A stretch of DNA of 8,777 bases from Clostridiales bacterium. GTDB taxonomy: Bacteria; Bacillota; Clostridia; Oscillospirales; QAMX01. Made by a program: the position numbers and the translations under genes. The notes below the pieces were generated by a model, which had not been told where the DNA came from, did not search any database, and saw only the letters and a list, made by a program, of their open reading frames with translations. Shown piece by piece: positions 7,716 through 8,777 of this stretch (the first letter of the stretch is position 1; every line of letters starts with the position of its first letter). Location of the stretch: assembly GCA_012514045.1 (NCBI GenBank), contig JAAZBA010000273.1, positions 1 through 8,777 on the forward strand. Direction: 5' to 3'.

Positions 7716-7744
7716 TTGACAATTACACAAAAGGATGATATATT
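7716..7744 (+). promoter_or_regulatory. Sigma-A promoter for the GNAT-padR operon
   Basis: A perfect -35 TTGACA (7716-7721) is followed after exactly 17 bases by TATATT (7739-7744), five of six matches to the -10 consensus. AT-rich sequence lies upstream. Transcription would start near 7751, inside the inverted repeat described next. A promoter this strong next to a repressor gene in the same operon fits a normally repressed, autoregulated unit. Confidence 0.8.
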
Positions 7745-7769
7745 ATACATAGATAAACGATGTATCGTT
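7745..7769. promoter_or_regulatory. Candidate PadR operator (overlapping inverted repeats)
   Basis: Two inverted repeats overlap here. One is AACGAT-GT-ATCGTT (7756-7769), six-base perfect arms with a 2-base spacer. The other is ATACAT (7745-7750) and ATGTAT (7760-7765), nine bases apart; an ATGT/ACAT dyad is the half-site pattern described for several PadR regulators. The site begins at the edge of the -10 and covers the expected transcription start, where a bound dimer would block RNA polymerase. That the repressor is the padR two genes downstream is inferred from position. Confidence 0.5.
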
Positions 7770-7795
7770 ATTCAAGGTATAAAGGAGATAATATA

Positions 7796-8323
7796 ATGTA
7801 TTACATATATAAACCAATTACAATCCGCCTTGCGGTCCCTGCCGATGCGCCAGATATGGCAGAGATCCATAGGCGTTCGTGGGAAGTAGCGTATAAAGGT
7901 ATTGTCCCGGATGAATATATCCAAAAACAAAGCAAGAAAAGACCCGCGTTGTGGCAGCGGATAATTACTGATGACAACAGGACTAAATATGTTATTCAAA
8001 AAGACGGTAAAACTGTCGGTTTTATTTGTGTTGTTCCTACGACACAGGACGATGATAAAACTGACGATGTTTGTGAATTGGAAGGCATTTATCTGCATCC
8101 AGATTTTTATCGTCAGGGAATCGGAACCCGAGCAATGGAATTTGCCCTCGACAAAGCATATGGGTGGAATAAGTCTTTTATGACTCTGTGGGTTTTTTCC
8201 GAAAACATAAATGCCATAAGATTTTACGAAAATCTTGGGTTTGCACCTGACGGCAAAACAAAGACATATGATATGGGCAAAGTAATAGATTGCATCAGAA
8301 TGCGAAAGGAATTAATGAGATGA
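7796..8323 (+). CDS. GNAT family N-acetyltransferase
   Basis: Predicted cytosolic acetyl-CoA-dependent N-acetyltransferase of 175 residues; the substrate is unknown. Seen: beta-1/alpha-1 region TIRLAVPADAPDMAEIHRRSW (written here as residues 9-29) continuing into AYKGIVPDEYI (32-42), a pattern common in small-molecule or amino-acid GNATs; motif A, ELEGIYLHPDFYRQGIGTRA (94-113), with the acetyl-CoA pyrophosphate loop RQGIGT (106-111); and motif B, LWVFSENINAIRFYENLGF (131-149), with Tyr144 as the probable general acid. The ATG at 7796 was chosen because AGGAG (7783-7787) is 8 bases upstream. An earlier in-frame ATG at 7760 lies inside the inverted repeat without a ribosome binding site. The first gene of the plus-strand operon, it overlaps padR by four bases. 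Parts are more AT-rich than the minus-strand genes (the 60 bases from 7981 are about 32% GC), which hints at acquisition. A drug-modifying or detoxifying role is only a guess from the link to PadR. Confidence 0.9.
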   Translation: MYYIYKPITIRLAVPADAPDMAEIHRRSWEVAYKGIVPDEYIQKQSKKRPALWQRIITDDNRTKYVIQKDGKTVGFICVVPTTQDDDKTDDVCELEGIYLHPDFYRQGIGTRAMEFALDKAYGWNKSFMTLWVFSENINAIRFYENLGFAPDGKTKTYDMGKVIDCIRMRKELMR

Positions 8324-8676
8324 GCAGAAATCAAAAACTATCAAAGGAGCTTGTTAGAGGTACCACATCCCTTATTGTGCTTAGTGTTCTCCGGCGGGAG
8401 GATCTCTACGGGTATCAGATAATACGGACACTGGAAACACTGTCCGAGGATGTATTTTCGTTAAACGAAGGCACCCTGTACCCCATTCTCCATTCCCTTG
8501 AGAAAGAAGGATATCTCACCTGCCGCTGGGAAGAAACAGATTCCGCCAGAAAGCGCAAGTATTACCATATAACCGAGAAGGGTATACGCGAGCTTGAGCG
8601 CCAAAAGGCGCAGTGGGAGGTTTATCAGGGGGCTGTAAGCAAGATTCTGGGAGGTGCCGGCCATGCATTCGCCTGA
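8320..8676 (+). CDS. PadR family transcriptional regulator
   Basis: Winged-helix DNA-binding repressor of 118 residues, the short PadR-s2 type with a small C-terminal dimerisation helix. The family signature is complete: ELVRGTTSLIVLSVL (10-24), LYGYQIIRTLE (29-39), FSLNEGTLYPILHSLEKEGY (46-65) with the recognition helix and wing entry, and RKYYHITEKGIREL (79-92) forming the wing and final strand. The ATG at 8320 overlaps the GNAT stop as ATGA, and AAAGGA (8305-8310) lies 9 bases upstream; an earlier in-frame non-ATG start at 8290 within GNAT is not needed. Its 3' end overlaps the next gene by 14 bases. PadR proteins usually repress their own operon and respond to small molecules such as phenolics or antimicrobials; the inverted repeat at the operon promoter is the probable target. 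Confidence 0.95.
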   Translation: MSRNQKLSKELVRGTTSLIVLSVLRREDLYGYQIIRTLETLSEDVFSLNEGTLYPILHSLEKEGYLTCRWEETDSARKRKYYHITEKGIRELERQKAQWEVYQGAVSKILGGAGHAFA

Positions 8677-8777
8677 GAAAGACCGTTTTCTTTCCCTTGT
8701 GTGCTCAGATATACCGGGAATAAAGAGCAGAGCTGAGGTATACGCAGAGCTTGAGGGTCATATTGATGACAAAACCA
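8663..8777 (+). CDS. N terminus of a permease-prefix-domain-like membrane protein (cut by window edge)
   Basis: An ATG at 8663, with GGGAGG about 8 bases upstream, opens a frame of 38 complete codons to the window edge. The visible part reads MHSPEKDRFLSLVCSDIP then GIKSRAEVYAELEGHIDDKT. The pattern of a conserved Cys, a short turn, then a helix ending in EL-x-GHIDD is what I know from the 'permease prefix domain 1' (a cytosolic helical domain preceding membrane segments) and resembles DUF1700-type proteins; both often follow padR in Firmicutes. It overlaps the padR stop by 14 bases, so the two are probably translationally coupled. With so few residues, the membrane portion and function cannot be seen. 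Confidence 0.65.
   Translation, partial: MHSPEKDRFLSLVCSDIPGIKSRAEVYAELEGHIDDKT

Noticed and set aside
7760..7795. Upstream in-frame ATG extending the GNAT protein by 12 residues (MYRYSRYKGDNI)
   Set aside because: It lies within the inverted repeat close to the expected transcription start and has no ribosome binding site, whereas AGGAG is 8 bases before the ATG at 7796.
7772..8098. A 108-codon minus-strand frame opposite the GNAT gene
   Set aside because: The plus strand encodes clear GNAT motifs A and B; the reverse frame has no recognisable family and no promoter context.
1..8777. Search by eye for CRISPR repeats, tRNA genes, insertion-sequence ends and attachment sites
   Set aside because: Nothing convincing was seen; almost all of the window is accounted for by coding genes, and the only longer intergenic stretch is about 205 bases.

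Overview
The window looks like a chromosomal segment of a low-to-mid GC Gram-positive bacterium of the Firmicutes, most likely a clostridial anaerobe. Three things point there: a PolC-type replicative polymerase (OB fold, then a PHP domain interrupted by a DnaQ-like exonuclease), the gene order pyrH-frr-uppS-cdsA-dxr-rseP-ispG-polC, and strong AGGAG-like ribosome binding sites. The genus cannot be told from sequence reading alone.

Region 1 (about 1-7590, minus strand) is one tightly packed housekeeping cluster. It reads, in transcription order, pyrH (UMP kinase), frr (ribosome recycling factor), uppS (undecaprenyl diphosphate synthase), cdsA (CDP-diacylglycerol synthase), dxr (DXP reductoisomerase), rseP (site-2 intramembrane protease), ispG (HMBPP synthase) and polC (cut by the window edge). 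Gaps are 0-35 bases and two junctions overlap, so a single operon is likely. The genes link UMP supply, translation recycling, MEP-pathway isoprenoid synthesis (dxr, ispG), the lipid carrier made from those isoprenoids (uppS), phospholipid precursor synthesis (cdsA), membrane-protein proteolysis (rseP) and replication (polC).

Region 2 (about 7591-7795) is a divergent, AT-rich intergenic region. It holds a candidate minus-strand promoter for pyrH, a near-consensus plus-strand promoter, and an inverted repeat just downstream of the plus-strand -10 that is a good candidate operator.

Region 3 (7796-8777, plus strand) is a small accessory operon: a GNAT acetyltransferase, a PadR-family repressor joined to it by an ATGA overlap, and the start of a third gene overlapping padR. 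The third gene resembles the N-terminal 'permease prefix' domain often found after padR. The likely logic is an autoregulated stress or antimicrobial-response cassette, but its ligand and substrate are unknown.

Most of the window is ordinary core genome. The points most worth a second look are the rseP start site (no canonical start codon at normal distance from its Shine-Dalgarno), the putative PadR operator, and the position of the accessory operon where rpsB-tsf often lie in related genomes. I saw no tRNA, rRNA, CRISPR array, insertion sequence or clear intrinsic terminator.
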